The notes: generated by a model not told the origin, from the sequence alone. A stretch of 51,637 nt of DNA from an uncultured Bacteroides sp. (GCA_900766195.1 CAAFUN010000066.1:1-51637); one strand, 5' to 3'; positions 7,984 to 17,365 are shown, numbered from the stretch's first letter. A program made the numbers and translations.

Positions 7984-8020
7984 CTTTTATAATACGTATA
8001 ATCTTTATAATACATACAAT
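7984..8020 (+). repeat. Tandem direct repeat upstream of the BlaI-like gene
   Basis: Two adjacent near-identical units: CTTTTATAATACGTATAAT (7984-8002) and CTTTATAATACATACAAT (8003-8020). They end one base before the start codon at 8022. Each contains an ATAC-type half-site, and the first contains the palindrome ATACGTAT. It is a candidate binding site for the BlaI-like repressor. Confidence 0.45.
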
Positions 8021-8021
8021 A

Positions 8022-8393
8022 ATGAAAGGATTGACTTTAAAAGAAGAAGAAATAATGTCTTTCTTCTGGGCGAAAGGAGAATTGTTTGTTAAGGAGTTGC
8101 TTGCTTTTTATGATGAGCCTAAACCTCATTTCAATACGTTGTCCACTATTGTAAGAGGGCTCGAAGAGAAAGGCTTTTTGTCACATCGGACATTTGGTAA
8201 TACATATCAGTATTATGCAGTTGTTAGTGAAGAAGATTTTCGGAATGGTACGCTGAAAAATGTGGTAAAGAAATACTTCAATGACTCTTTTCTAAATGTA
8301 GTCTCTTCTTTAGTTAGGGAAGAGGATATTTCTATAGAAGAGCTTAAAGAACTTATTACCCAGGTGGAAAAGGGAAAATTGAAAACTAAATAA
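8022..8393 (+). CDS. BlaI/MecI-type transcriptional repressor
   Basis: A 123-residue winged-helix protein of usual length for the Penicillinase_R family. Features are 'LTLKEEEIMSFFWAKGELFVKELL', recognition-helix region 'HFNTLSTIVRGLEEKGFLSHR' and a C-terminal dimerisation helix. Family members are released from DNA when an M56 membrane protease (BlaR1/MecR1 type) signals, and such a protease lies two genes downstream. It is followed nine bases later by a thioredoxin-domain gene, so all three are probably one operon. The repeat at 7984-8020 is the likely operator. Confidence 0.92.
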   Translation: MKGLTLKEEEIMSFFWAKGELFVKELLAFYDEPKPHFNTLSTIVRGLEEKGFLSHRTFGNTYQYYAVVSEEDFRNGTLKNVVKKYFNDSFLNVVSSLVREEDISIEELKELITQVEKGKLKTK

Positions 8394-8402
8394 TATGAGA
8401 AA

Positions 8403-10274
8403 ATGAAAAATAACGTTGTGTTTACATACCTGCTGTTATCTTTAGTCTGTTTTAGTTTACAAGCTAAGGATAAAATCTGTGAAAAGCCTTATTTCGTTGC
8501 GAAAAACACACATGTTCTGGAAGTAGAAAGAGTCACCTTAAAAAAAGATACTACGATACTAGATATGAAACTCTTTAGTACCCCGACAGATAAGGTGCGT
8601 ATGACGCCAACTGCAATGTTAGAGAATGGAGGAAAAAAATATTCGTTGATTAAAGTTGAAGGTGTTGGAACAAAGGATTGGAGTAATCCCAATGAAAAAG
8701 GAGAGTTGTCTTTTAAATTATATTTTCAACCTTTGCCTTTAAAAGCTGAAAGTTTTAATTTTATTGAAGGAGACGGAGCTGGTGAATGGAAAATATATGG
8801 GATTCAACTGACCGGTAAGCGTCCGCTTGTAGAAATACCTCATTATTTGCAGAATTATAATTCTGGTGATGTGCCTAAGCTTCCTGAACCGAAAGTATTA
8901 CCCGGATTGGCGATAATGAGCGGACGAATACTTGGGTATAAAGATATGAGTCTTAATGTAACGGTTCAATACAAAGAATGGTTGCCGGTTGCTACTCAGA
9001 CTAAAGAGGTGAAAATTAATAATGACGGAACTTTTCACGCAGAAATACCGCTAATGTGCTCAACCAGTGTGAAATTGAACGTAGGTTTATTAAATTACAT
9101 ACTTTGCCTAACTCCAGGAAAAGAGATCGTTGTGACACTTAATTTGCCGGAGATTTATATTCCTCAAAGTCGCTGGTTTAAAGATGAGCCAGCAACAGAA
9201 AAGAAAATTTGGATACAGGGAGAAATGGCTGCATTGAATACAGAGATTACAGATAAGAATTATCCGCTTACGCTTACTGGAGATCTAAAAGAATTGATGA
9301 AAACTGTGTATGGTATGACTCCAGTACAATTTAAACAGCGTATTTTGAAACTGCTCTCTGATAGTCGCAAAAGCCTGGAGGCAGATCAAAGTATTAGCGA
9401 TGCCTATCGTTCTTATTTACTGTGGAATAAAGAAATGGATGCTTGGAAAACGGTGAACAATTACAAGATGTTTCTTACTTATGCAGCTATGTTTTCTGGT
9501 ATAAAAGATGCTCCGAAGCCCACTGCCGAATCGTTGAAAGTTGATAGTCTCTATTTTGATGATATATTAAAATTCAGTATTGTGCGTAATCCTTATGCTA
9601 TGTATTGTTTTGATTATCCTTCCTTTGCTTTGAGTCAGGAGACTTTGGGAAAAGGAATACTTCCTGCTGATGAGTTTTTGGCACAAATGGTAAGTGCAAA
9701 TAATCTGATTGTTCAATTGGATGAAGATTATAAGCCATTGACTACAGAGCAGCAGACGGAAGTTAATGCTTATAGCCTTAAAGATTTTAGTGAAATCTTG
9801 AATGAAAAAAATAGTAAGTTGATTAATCTGCTTACAGAGAATGCAAGAAAAAAAGGATATCAGATTTGTCAGTTGGATACAACGATTGCAGGTCGTGATT
9901 TGTTGAAATCGCTTGTGACTCTTTATAAAGGTAAGACTGTGTTGGTTGATGTGTGGGCTACTTGGTGCGGTCCATGTAAGCGTGCCATGAAAGAAATGCT
10001 GCCAATGAAAAAGGATCTGGAGAAGAAGGATATTGTGTATGTTTATCTTGCAGGAGATAATTCGCCTGAAAATATTTGGAAGAATACAATTCCGGATATT
10101 CATGGTGATCATTATCGAGTGACAAAGAGTCAATGGATGGAATTTATTGAGAAGATGGAAATACAAGGAGTGCCTGCTTATTTTGTAATAAGCAAGTCAG
10201 GTGAGATCGTATACCGTGTCACCGGATTTCCCGGTGTTGATACAATGAAGGAACAGTTGCAAAAGGCTTTATAA
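8403..10274 (+). CDS. Secreted thioredoxin-like (TlpA/ResA-type) protein
   Basis: A 623-residue protein with a signal peptide ('YLLLSLVCFSLQAK'). Residues about 25-490 are a long region of unrecognised domains with beta-rich patterns. A C-terminal thioredoxin fold holds the redox motif 'WCGPC' (Cys522 and Cys525) and a cis-Pro region 'QGVPAYFVI'. It should act in the periplasm, reducing or shuffling disulfides. Position between a BlaI repressor and an M56 sensor protease suggests it is the regulated effector, or part of redox sensing (inference). TlpA-like proteins with large N-terminal extensions are common in Bacteroides. Confidence 0.88.
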   Translation: MKNNVVFTYLLLSLVCFSLQAKDKICEKPYFVAKNTHVLEVERVTLKKDTTILDMKLFSTPTDKVRMTPTAMLENGGKKYSLIKVEGVGTKDWSNPNEKGELSFKLYFQPLPLKAESFNFIEGDGAGEWKIYGIQLTGKRPLVEIPHYLQNYNSGDVPKLPEPKVLPGLAIMSGRILGYKDMSLNVTVQYKEWLPVATQTKEVKINNDGTFHAEIPLMCSTSVKLNVGLLNYILCLTPGKEIVVTLNLPEIYIPQSRWFKDEPATEKKIWIQGEMAALNTEITDKNYPLTLTGDLKELMKTVYGMTPVQFKQRILKLLSDSRKSLEADQSISDAYRSYLLWNKEMDAWKTVNNYKMFLTYAAMFSGIKDAPKPTAESLKVDSLYFDDILKFSIVRNPYAMYCFDYPSFALSQETLGKGILPADEFLAQMVSANNLIVQLDEDYKPLTTEQQTEVNAYSLKDFSEILNEKNSKLINLLTENARKKGYQICQLDTTIAGRDLLKSLVTLYKGKTVLVDVWATWCGPCKRAMKEMLPMKKDLEKKDIVYVYLAGDNSPENIWKNTIPDIHGDHYRVTKSQWMEFIEKMEIQGVPAYFVISKSGEIVYRVTGFPGVDTMKEQLQKAL

Positions 10275-10330
10275 AAATACACTCAGTATATATATATTCT
10301 GAAATTATAGTATCTAAATCTTAGTCCGGA

Positions 10331-12172
10331 ATGAGTATGGGAATTTTCTTTGTCTATATATTGAAATCAGCAGTCTGTACGATGCTTTTTTATTTGTTTT
10401 ACCGCTTACTGTTAAGTCGCGAAACATTTCATCGGTTCAATCGTGTGGCATTGCTTAGTGTTTTGATCTTATCGTTTCTTCTACCCATGTTGGAAGTTAC
10501 AGTAAAGCAACAGTCTGAAGTGCATCATACAATATTGACTTTGGAGCAATGGTTGTTGTTAGTAGGTAAAACGCCTGTTTCGGAAGGAGCAGTCAATAAT
10601 AGTGCTCTGTCAATGACAGTCCCTGTAGGAATGCAAGTTTTGCTATTAATTTACGTGGCTGGTATTGTGTTCTTTACTTCACGTATGCTATATTCTGTAG
10701 CTCGTATGATTCATTCATTACGATTTGGTAAACATTATGCCATCAGCCTAGAAAATAAGGAATTTATTGTTTCAATATCTGGAGAAGCAAATAGTGAGGA
10801 GGTTCTTCGTTTCGATGCCAGTGGCTTCGCAATGCTGAATCGACGTGCTAATAGATTAAAACTTATTATACACAGCCAACCACTCTCGCCGTTTAGCTGG
10901 ATGAATTATATTGTTGTTTCTCAAAAGGACTTGGGTGAGAATGGCCGTGAGATCTTGATGCACGAATTGGCTCATGTGAGCTGTCGGCATTCATGGGATT
11001 TGTTGCTTGCCGATTGTTGCATCGTTCTACAATGGTTTAATCCGGCTTCATGGCTGATAAAGCAAGAATTACAAAACATTCATGAGTATGAAGCTGATGC
11101 AAAAGTGCTTGATGCGGGTGTTGATATCCGACAGTATCAGCTTTTGCTGATAAGGAAAGCTGTTGGTAAAAAGCATTTCTCTATTGCAAATAATTTTAAT
11201 CGCAATAAACTTAAAAAACGAATTATTATGATGTTAAAAGAAAAATCCAATCCATGGGCGCGGCTGAAGTATCTCTATGTTTTGCCTTTAGTGGCTGTCG
11301 CTGTAACGGCTTTCGCACGACCTGAAGTGACTGCAAAAGCGGAATTGATTTCTGATTTAAAAATAGGTGATTTGAAAGAATTGATAGGCTCCACCAATGT
11401 TAGCTCGAAAATCTTATCCTCAAAAACCGACAAGAGATTGGTACAAGATACAGTCGTAGCCGGACAGCCTGTTAAAGGTAATTCTTCCAGTTTTACTATC
11501 ATTGGCAAAGAGAATCATTCGGTAGCTAGTACGGAAAGTCAAGTACTTGACAGAGGGGGAAATCCTCTATTTGTTATTAATAAAAAAGAAGTTGATCCTG
11601 ACGTTGTCTGGGCTTTAAATGTAGATCGTATTGAAAGCATTGAAGTCCTAAAGGGTGATTCTGCAACTTACCGCTATGGCACTAAAGGAGGAAACGGTGT
11701 CGTATTGATTACTTTAAAGAAAGATACTAAAAGTATCGACACAAATAATGGGAAAGGAATAAACTTGCTCACGGGACAAGGAGACAAAAGAATTAGTATT
11801 GGAAAACAGATTACTTATTACGTGGATGGGGTAGAGATGGCTGCCGATCGCGTATCTGTTATTTCAAGTGATAAGATTGCGAGTGTAAATGTAAGAAAAG
11901 AAGATGAAGGAGCCGGGAAGGTTTACATTACTACTAAGGAAAAAGCTACTACAGGTAAAATGACGGTTCGCGGTATTGTAAAAGATGAACAAGGTCTGCC
12001 TGTTACGGGGGCTATTGTGAGAGTTCGGAATTCTACAGTCGGCACGGTGGCTGATAAAAATGGAATTTTCAGCCTAGAAGTTCCGGATAACGCCGAGCTG
12101 AATATCTCATATATAGGTATGGAAACGGTTAGTACAAAGCCTTCTCCACAAATGGAAATCGTTCTGAAGTAA
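10331..12172 (+). CDS. BlaR1-like M56 metallopeptidase with TonB-plug-like and CarboxypepD_reg-like segments
   Basis: A 613-residue membrane protein. Transmembrane segments lie near residues 5-25, 37-54, 99-120 and about 305-325. The zinc motif 'HELAH' is at 211-215, and the third ligand is probably Glu in 'HEYEAD' (251-256). After the last membrane segment the periplasmic part holds two short TonB-plug-like units ('VDRIESIEVLKGDSATYRYG', then a second with 'ITYYVDGVEMAADRV'). It ends in a carboxypeptidase-regulatory-like beta-sandwich ('VRGIVKDEQGLPVTGAIVRV'). M56 proteases cleave or inactivate BlaI-type repressors after sensing a periplasmic signal. The penicillin-binding sensor of true BlaR1 is absent, so the signal is probably not a beta-lactam. 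Confidence 0.9.
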   Translation: MSMGIFFVYILKSAVCTMLFYLFYRLLLSRETFHRFNRVALLSVLILSFLLPMLEVTVKQQSEVHHTILTLEQWLLLVGKTPVSEGAVNNSALSMTVPVGMQVLLLIYVAGIVFFTSRMLYSVARMIHSLRFGKHYAISLENKEFIVSISGEANSEEVLRFDASGFAMLNRRANRLKLIIHSQPLSPFSWMNYIVVSQKDLGENGREILMHELAHVSCRHSWDLLLADCCIVLQWFNPASWLIKQELQNIHEYEADAKVLDAGVDIRQYQLLLIRKAVGKKHFSIANNFNRNKLKKRIIMMLKEKSNPWARLKYLYVLPLVAVAVTAFARPEVTAKAELISDLKIGDLKELIGSTNVSSKILSSKTDKRLVQDTVVAGQPVKGNSSSFTIIGKENHSVASTESQVLDRGGNPLFVINKKEVDPDVVWALNVDRIESIEVLKGDSATYRYGTKGGNGVVLITLKKDTKSIDTNNGKGINLLTGQGDKRISIGKQITYYVDGVEMAADRVSVISSDKIASVNVRKEDEGAGKVYITTKEKATTGKMTVRGIVKDEQGLPVTGAIVRVRNSTVGTVADKNGIFSLEVPDNAELNISYIGMETVSTKPSPQMEIVLK

Positions 12173-12330
12173 TTCTGTTGTATGTCTAAATCTTTACTCT
12201 GTTGCTTTTTACATTGTCCTATCACGAATTAGTTCTTAGCTATATTTTACACATTATTGTGAAAAGTGTGCAGATGGGATAAAAAAATATAATTTATTAG
12301 TTACTCTGTTTTTTTAAATGAATTTATCTA

Positions 12331-12338
12331 TATCTTTG
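12331..12338 (+). promoter_or_regulatory. Candidate -7 element of the zeta-toxin-like gene
   Basis: TATCTTTG, 33 bases before the start codon at 12371. The upstream -33 region is T-rich (TGTTTTTTT) without a clear TTG, so the promoter is probable but not perfect. Confidence 0.45.
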
Positions 12339-12370
12339 CTTGCATTTACATTAATTGTTGAGGCGCAAAA

Positions 12371-12946
12371 ATGAAGCAACTTTATATTATAGCTGGATGC
12401 AATGGAGCAGGAAAAACAACTGCTTCTTACACCATGCTACCAGAGATATTGGAGTGCCGTGAGTTTGTGAATGCTGATGAAATAGCTAAAGGATTATCTC
12501 CATTCAATCCTGCCAGTGTGGCAATTGAAGCTGGAAAGCTGATGTTAAAGAGGATGAATGAACTATTGATTGCCGGTGCTGATTTCTCAATGGAGACTAC
12601 ATTGGCAACGCGCTCATACACACGTTTAGTTACCAGTGCTCAGCGAATGGGATACCGGGTTAGTTTAATCTTTTTCTGGTTAAGTTCTCCCGAATTAGCT
12701 GTGACTCGTGTAGCAGAACGGGTGAAAGCCGGTGGGCATGATATACCGAAGAATGTAATTTATCGGAGGTATCAGGCTGGTATTTCTAATTTGTTTAATA
12801 TTTATATGCCCTGTGTTGATTATTGGATGTTAGCGGATAATAGTTGTACTCCGAGGTTTATTGTAGCTGAGGGTGGATGTAACTTGAAACCACAAATTTA
12901 TGATAAAGAAAGGTTTAACGAAATCGAAAGACATGCAACAGAATGA
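12371..12946 (+). CDS. Zeta-toxin-family P-loop kinase
   Basis: A 191-residue protein with Walker A 'GCNGAGKTT' at residues 9-17. 'FVNADEIAKGLSPF' and 'SMETTLATRSY' are typical of the zeta-toxin/YbbB-like family. Zeta toxins phosphorylate UDP-N-acetylglucosamine in known systems, but chromosomal relatives may have other substrates. A small protein gene overlaps its 3' end, as in other Bacteroides loci of this type, and may be an antidote or accessory protein. No classical epsilon antitoxin is visible upstream. Confidence 0.85.
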   Translation: MKQLYIIAGCNGAGKTTASYTMLPEILECREFVNADEIAKGLSPFNPASVAIEAGKLMLKRMNELLIAGADFSMETTLATRSYTRLVTSAQRMGYRVSLIFFWLSSPELAVTRVAERVKAGGHDIPKNVIYRRYQAGISNLFNIYMPCVDYWMLADNSCTPRFIVAEGGCNLKPQIYDKERFNEIERHATE

Positions 12947-13142
12947 AGAATTAAGAGAACTGAGTTGTAAATTACATTGGGGGTTGGAAGTTGCCGAACA
13001 GCGATTGCTGGAAGAAACAGCTGCACGTAACGGTTTCCTTTGTGTTTCTACTCCGGATGGAAGAATCATATCTGTATCTGCTAGAGAGTTGCTAAGTGAA
13101 TGGGAAGGTAATACTTCTGTCAGACAGGTAGTCATTGAATGA
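12933..13142 (+). CDS. Small protein overlapping the zeta-toxin-like gene
   Basis: A 69-residue protein starting at ATG 12933, 14 bases inside the end of the kinase gene. An in-frame start at 12900 exists but would put 33 more bases inside the kinase gene. The N-terminal half is an acidic helix-prone segment ('EELRELSCKLHWGLEVAEQR'); the rest is a short beta-rich part with 'TPDGRIISVSARELL'. It is not recognised as a named family. Translational coupling to the kinase suggests a partner, possibly an antitoxin. Confidence 0.7.
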   Translation: MQQNEELRELSCKLHWGLEVAEQRLLEETAARNGFLCVSTPDGRIISVSARELLSEWEGNTSVRQVVIE

Positions 13143-13195
13143 AAGAGACTATAGACAGATAGTTTCCCTGAAGATATAATATGATTATATCTATA

Positions 13196-13244
13196 AAAAA
13201 ATCTTAACTCTTACGAGACAAAGTGAAAGTTAAGATTTTTTTTT
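13196..13244. terminator. Strong bidirectional-looking terminator
   Basis: AAAAAATCTTAACT (13196-13209) pairs perfectly with AGTTAAGATTTTTT (13228-13241) around an 18-base loop, with more T residues behind. It closes the kinase/partner unit. A TAnnTTTG-like TATATTTG at 13244-13251 sits on its 3' edge and could be the -7 element for the GH3 gene, but no TTG was found at -33. Confidence 0.75.
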
Positions 13245-13351
13245 ATATTTGTAAATTCTGTACTTTGTTTAATCTTACATTTCTTATCAGAATCAAACAA
13301 TCTTTATTTTTAAGTTTGTGATTATGATAAGTATACAAAAAATATAGCAAT

Positions 13352-15756
13352 ATGAAATTAAGATATTTATCTATTGGGTTATGTTTGGTAATTACTGGAA
13401 ATCTTTTTTCTCAAAACAAGAATATCTATCAAAAAGGTTGGATAGATTTTAATAAAATGGAGTTAAAGATATTTATGAAGATCCTTCAGAACCGATAGAT
13501 AAGCGCGTAATGAACCTTCTTTCATTAATGACTGTAGAAGAAAAGACCTGCCAGTTGGCTACACTTTATGGCTATGGAAGGGTTTTAAATGATTCTCTAC
13601 CAACTAGCAATTGGAGTAATGAAATATGGAAAGATGGCATAGCTAATATTGACGAAATGTTAAATGGAGTAGGACGTAAATCGAAGAATGTCTCCAATTT
13701 GCTTTATCCATTTAGTAATCATGCAAAAGCTATTAATACTGTTCAGCGTTGGTTTATAGAAAAAACTCGTTTGGGTATTCCTGTCGATTTTACCAATGAA
13801 GGTATTCATGGTTTAAATCATACGAAAGCCACTCCTTTGCCTGCACCTATAGGCGTAGGAAGTACGTGGAATAAAGCGTTAGTTCGTAGTGCCGGTGAAA
13901 TTATAGGAAAAGAAGCAAAAGCACTTGGATATACCAATGTTTATGCTCCTATTTTGGATGTTGTTCGTGATCCACGTTGGGGACGTACATTAGAATGTTA
14001 TGGAGAAGATCCATATCTGATAGCTTCCTTAGGAAAGGAAATGGTAAACGGTATTCAATCAAATGGTGTGGCTTCGACATTAAAACATTTTGCTGTTTAT
14101 AGTGTGCCCAAAGGTGGGCGTGACGGTGATGCTCGAACTGATCCACATGTTGCTCCCCGCGAGCTACATCAACTACATCTTTATCCATTTAAAGCGGTAA
14201 TTCAGAGTGCTCATCCTCTTGGTATTATGAGTAGTTATAATGATTGGGATGGAGTACCTATAACCTCAAGCTATTATTTTCTCACCGAATTACTTCGACA
14301 AGAGTTTGGGTTTGACGGTTATGTTGTTAGCGATAGTGGTGCGGTAGAATTTGTAGAGTCTAAACACCATGTAGCAGATACTTATGATGAGGCGGTGCGT
14401 CAGGTGCTTGAAGCAGGCTTAAATGTACGTACAAATTTTACTTCTCCTGCAGATTTTATACTCCCTATTCGTCGTTTAGTTCAAGAGAAAAAACTGCCTT
14501 TGGAAGTGTTGGACAAACGTGTTGCTGAGGTCTTGAATGTGAAATTTAGACTAGGTTTGTTTGACCATCCATATGTTGATGTTAAGGAGACTGATAATAT
14601 TAGAGGAATTGAACAAAATATTGACTTTGTACGTCAAATTCAACGCGAGGCTTTAGTTCTCTTAAAGAATAAGGATAATATCTTGCCTCTTGACAAAAAT
14701 AAGTTGAAACGTATTCTTATAACTGGGCCTTTAGCCGATGAGAGTAATTTTATGATTAGTCGGTATGGTCCTAATCAGTTGGAGACTATTACTCTACTTC
14801 AAGGGATTAAAGGATATCTTAAAGGACTAGATACTAAGATAGAGTATGCTAAAGGATGTGATGTAGTCAATGAGGGGTGGCCAGCTACAGAAATTATGCC
14901 TACTTTAATGAATGATCTGGAAAAAAAGGGTATTGCTGATGCTGTGGAGAAAGCTAAGACTAGCGATGTCATTATTGCTGTTTTGGGAGAAGATGAATTA
15001 TCTGTAGGGGAAAGTCGTTCGCGTACCTCTTTAGAACTTCCAGGTAGGCAACAACAGCTACTTGAAGCATTGTATGCTACCGGAAAGCCTGTGATATTGG
15101 TACTAATTAATGGACGACCGCTGACTATTAATTGGGCTGATGCGAATATTCCTGCTATATTGGAAGCATGGTTTACAAATAGTCAAGGAGGGCAAGTTAT
15201 AGCTGAAACATTATTTGGTGATTATAATCCCGGTGGAAAATTGACTGTTACTTTTCCTAAGAGTATTGGACAGATTGAGCTGAATTTTCCTTTTAAGAAG
15301 GGATCGCATGGTGGTCAACCTAACACAGGACCAAACGGTGCAGGATCTACTCGGGTACAAGGGGAACTATATCCCTTTGGTTATGGTTTAAGTTACACAA
15401 CTTTTAGATATTCAGATTTAGAGGTTGCACCTTTGAAACAATCAATTAAAGGTGATTATACGGTTAAGGTTAATGTCACGAATACGGGAAAAAGAGCTGG
15501 AGATGAGATCGTCCAATTATATGTACGCGATAAAGTAAGTAGTGTTGTTACTTATGACTCTGAATTGCGTGGTTTCGAACGTGTCTTTTTACAGCCCGGA
15601 GAAACAAAGCTTGTTACTTTTACTTTAAAACCAGAGGATTTGCAGTTACTTGGGCGTGATATGCATTGGGTAGTAGAGCCGGGTGAATTTGAGATAATGA
15701 TTGGTGCATCTAGTCAGGATATTCGTTTGAAAGAGACGATTACTGCATTACCTTAA
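13352..15756 (+). pseudogene. GH3 beta-glycosidase gene with a one-base frameshift near its 5' end
   Basis: Reading from ATG 13352 gives a signal peptide ('YLSIGLCLVITGNLFSQ') and '...KGWIDFNKM', then a stop at 13496-13498. The long frame from 13510 continues in the +2 frame. Adding one A to the A4 run at 13454-13457 joins them into 'IDFNKNGVKDIYEDPSEPID', the usual N-terminal motif of secreted GH3 enzymes. The body has 'TNEGIHGL', 'PILDVVRDPRWGRTLECYGED', 'ASTLKHFAVYS', the nucleophile region 'FDGYVVSDSGA' (Asp), the second GH3 domain and a C-terminal fibronectin-III-like domain. If the shift is real, the enzyme lacks a signal peptide or is not made; if it is a sequencing error, this is an ordinary secreted beta-glucosidase or xylosidase. 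Confidence 0.85.
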
Positions 15757-15801
15757 TGTTTCTAATAAGTCCGGAGTGTTATAGCTTTCTTATGCGTGTG
15801 A

Positions 15802-15832
15802 TAACTCTCACTTCTGGTGAAGTGCAGAGTTA
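15802..15832. terminator. Hairpin between GH3 and miaA genes
   Basis: TAACTCT-C-ACTTC pairs with GAAGT-GC-AGAGTTA around loop TGGT. It lies between two convergent genes. There is no clear T-run, so it may be an RNA-end stabiliser or a weak terminator. Confidence 0.4.
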
Positions 15833-15899
15833 CTATTGGTAGCTTCGCAAGAATCTTGTAACTATTCGGTTTTTACAATAGCTATAATTTCTATTATAT

Positions 15900-16817
15900 C
15901 TATTGCTTAATCAAAGTGTCAAGGTAAGAATTGATTTCTGCTACGTCGTCCGGATGAAACCAACGGATATCTTTATCTCTTTTAAACCAGGTCATCTGCT
16001 TACGCGAATAGATGCGGCTATTCTGCTTGATTTTGTCTAGAGCAAAGGCTAGTGTCCATTCTCCGTTCAGATAGTTGAAAATTTCTTTATAGCCAACCGT
16101 ATTCAATGAGTTCAATGCTCGATGAGGGTATACTTTCTGTACTTCTTCCACCAGCCCGGCCTCTACCATCACATCAACCCTGTGATTAATGCGTTCGTAA
16201 AGTTCTTCACGCGGACGGCTCAGGCCTATTTTAATGATTTCAAACGGACGCTCTTTAGCTTGTTGTGTACGAAAGGAAGTATAAGTACGACCCGTCATGT
16301 AGCAAATCTCAAGTGCATGGACCACTCGTTTTGGATTTTTTAGATCAACTACCTTATAATATTTGGGATCAAGTAATTTAAGTTCCGCACATAGTGTATC
16401 CAAGCCTTCGGTCTCATATCGGTGCAGCATCAAATGTCGCGTTTCATCATCTATGGTTGGAATGTCATCAATTCCTTTGCATACGGCATCTACATACATC
16501 ATTGAACCGCCAGTAAGCACTACGACATCGTGTGTAAGGTATAGTGTATTGAGTAATGTGATAACTTCTTCTTCGTAGCGTGCGGCACTGTAGTAATCTG
16601 TTAGTTGCAATGTGCCTACCAAATAATGTTTTACGCGCTGCAGTTGTTCGGTAGTAGGCGAAGCAGTGCCTATGACAAGATCTTTATATAACTGACGAGA
16701 ATCGGCAGAAATAATACAAGTATTGTATTTTTCTGCCAATGATAAACTTAGTTCGGTTTTGCCAACTCCCGTGGGACCTATTAAAACAATTAACTTTTTC
16801 TTTCCCGGTATCTGCAT
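15900..16817 (-). CDS. miaA: tRNA dimethylallyltransferase MiaA
   Basis: A 305-residue enzyme, usual length for MiaA. The P-loop is 'GPTGVGKT' (residues 14-21). 'ISADSRQLYKDLVIGTASPT', 'VLTGGSMMYVDAVCKGID' and 'TVGYKEIFNYLNGE' are family hallmarks, and the C-terminal 'YSRKQMTWFKRD' contacts tRNA. It adds a dimethylallyl group to N6 of A37 in tRNAs reading codons that begin with U. Its ATG overlaps the stop of the preceding gene (TAATG), so translation is coupled to that gene. Confidence 0.97.
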   Translation of the reverse strand: MQIPGKKKLIVLIGPTGVGKTELSLSLAEKYNTCIISADSRQLYKDLVIGTASPTTEQLQRVKHYLVGTLQLTDYYSAARYEEEVITLLNTLYLTHDVVVLTGGSMMYVDAVCKGIDDIPTIDDETRHLMLHRYETEGLDTLCAELKLLDPKYYKVVDLKNPKRVVHALEICYMTGRTYTSFRTQQAKERPFEIIKIGLSRPREELYERINHRVDVMVEAGLVEEVQKVYPHRALNSLNTVGYKEIFNYLNGEWTLAFALDKIKQNSRIYSRKQMTWFKRDKDIRWFHPDDVAEINSYLDTLIKQ

Positions 16818-17365
16818 TAATTTTCGTTGAACGGGGTTTCACCGCCTTCACCCAGATCAAAACCGTCTTTGTCAAAATCTTCCATATCAAAGTCCTGATC
16901 TCCATAGAAGTTTTCATCCAGATCTAATGAAGCATTGTTTGCTGCGATTTCTTCAAAATTAAGGGTTTGCTTGGGTGCTTCCCCTTCTTTCTTAGTGCAT
17001 TTAGCTCCTTTTATATCTTTTCCAGTGATAATTTCAGAGAGTTCCAAGAAGAAACAACGCTCGGTCATATAGTCGAATACGTAAAGCAGTTTTTGCTTTT
17101 CATCTTCTATCAATTCGCTGATCTGAGTGTCTTTCATGACCCAGCTATCCACCTCAGGATCATCATTCATTTCTTCCAAAGTAACTTCTTTCTCTTTCTC
17201 CCAATCATCATCGCAGGTAAAGAAAGAAGTCATTTGGTCATCGGTGTAATTCACTGATTTGAGTATTGCCTTATGGAAGTCATAAAATGTAGCTTCCGGA
17301 TCTATTTGTATTTCTCTGATAAAATCATCAACTTCATCAGAAATGATTGTAAATCTATAAATCAT
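16817..17365 (-). CDS. IS1096-passenger TnpR-type (pRiA4b ORF-3-like) protein
   Basis: A 182-residue protein whose first about 130 residues match the pRiA4b ORF-3-like domain pattern: 'FTIISDEVDDFIREIQIDPEATFYDFH' followed by 'TSFFTCDDDWEKEKEV'. The C-terminal tail is very acidic ('DENFYGDQDFDMEDFDKDGF'). Despite the family name, this chromosomal copy sits in a stable operon with miaA and shows no transposon ends. The molecular role is unknown. Confidence 0.85.
   Translation of the reverse strand: MIYRFTIISDEVDDFIREIQIDPEATFYDFHKAILKSVNYTDDQMTSFFTCDDDWEKEKEVTLEEMNDDPEVDSWVMKDTQISELIEDEKQKLLYVFDYMTERCFFLELSEIITGKDIKGAKCTKKEGEAPKQTLNFEEIAANNASLDLDENFYGDQDFDMEDFDKDGFDLGEGGETPFNEN

Noticed and set aside
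9567..10166. A 199-residue open frame on the minus strand
   Set aside because: It is antisense to the thioredoxin gene, rich in Ile, Cys and His in a way not typical of proteins, and has no recognisable motif.
16817..17365. A mobile element, suggested by the IS1096-passenger family name
   Set aside because: No terminal repeats or transposase; the gene is translationally coupled to miaA.
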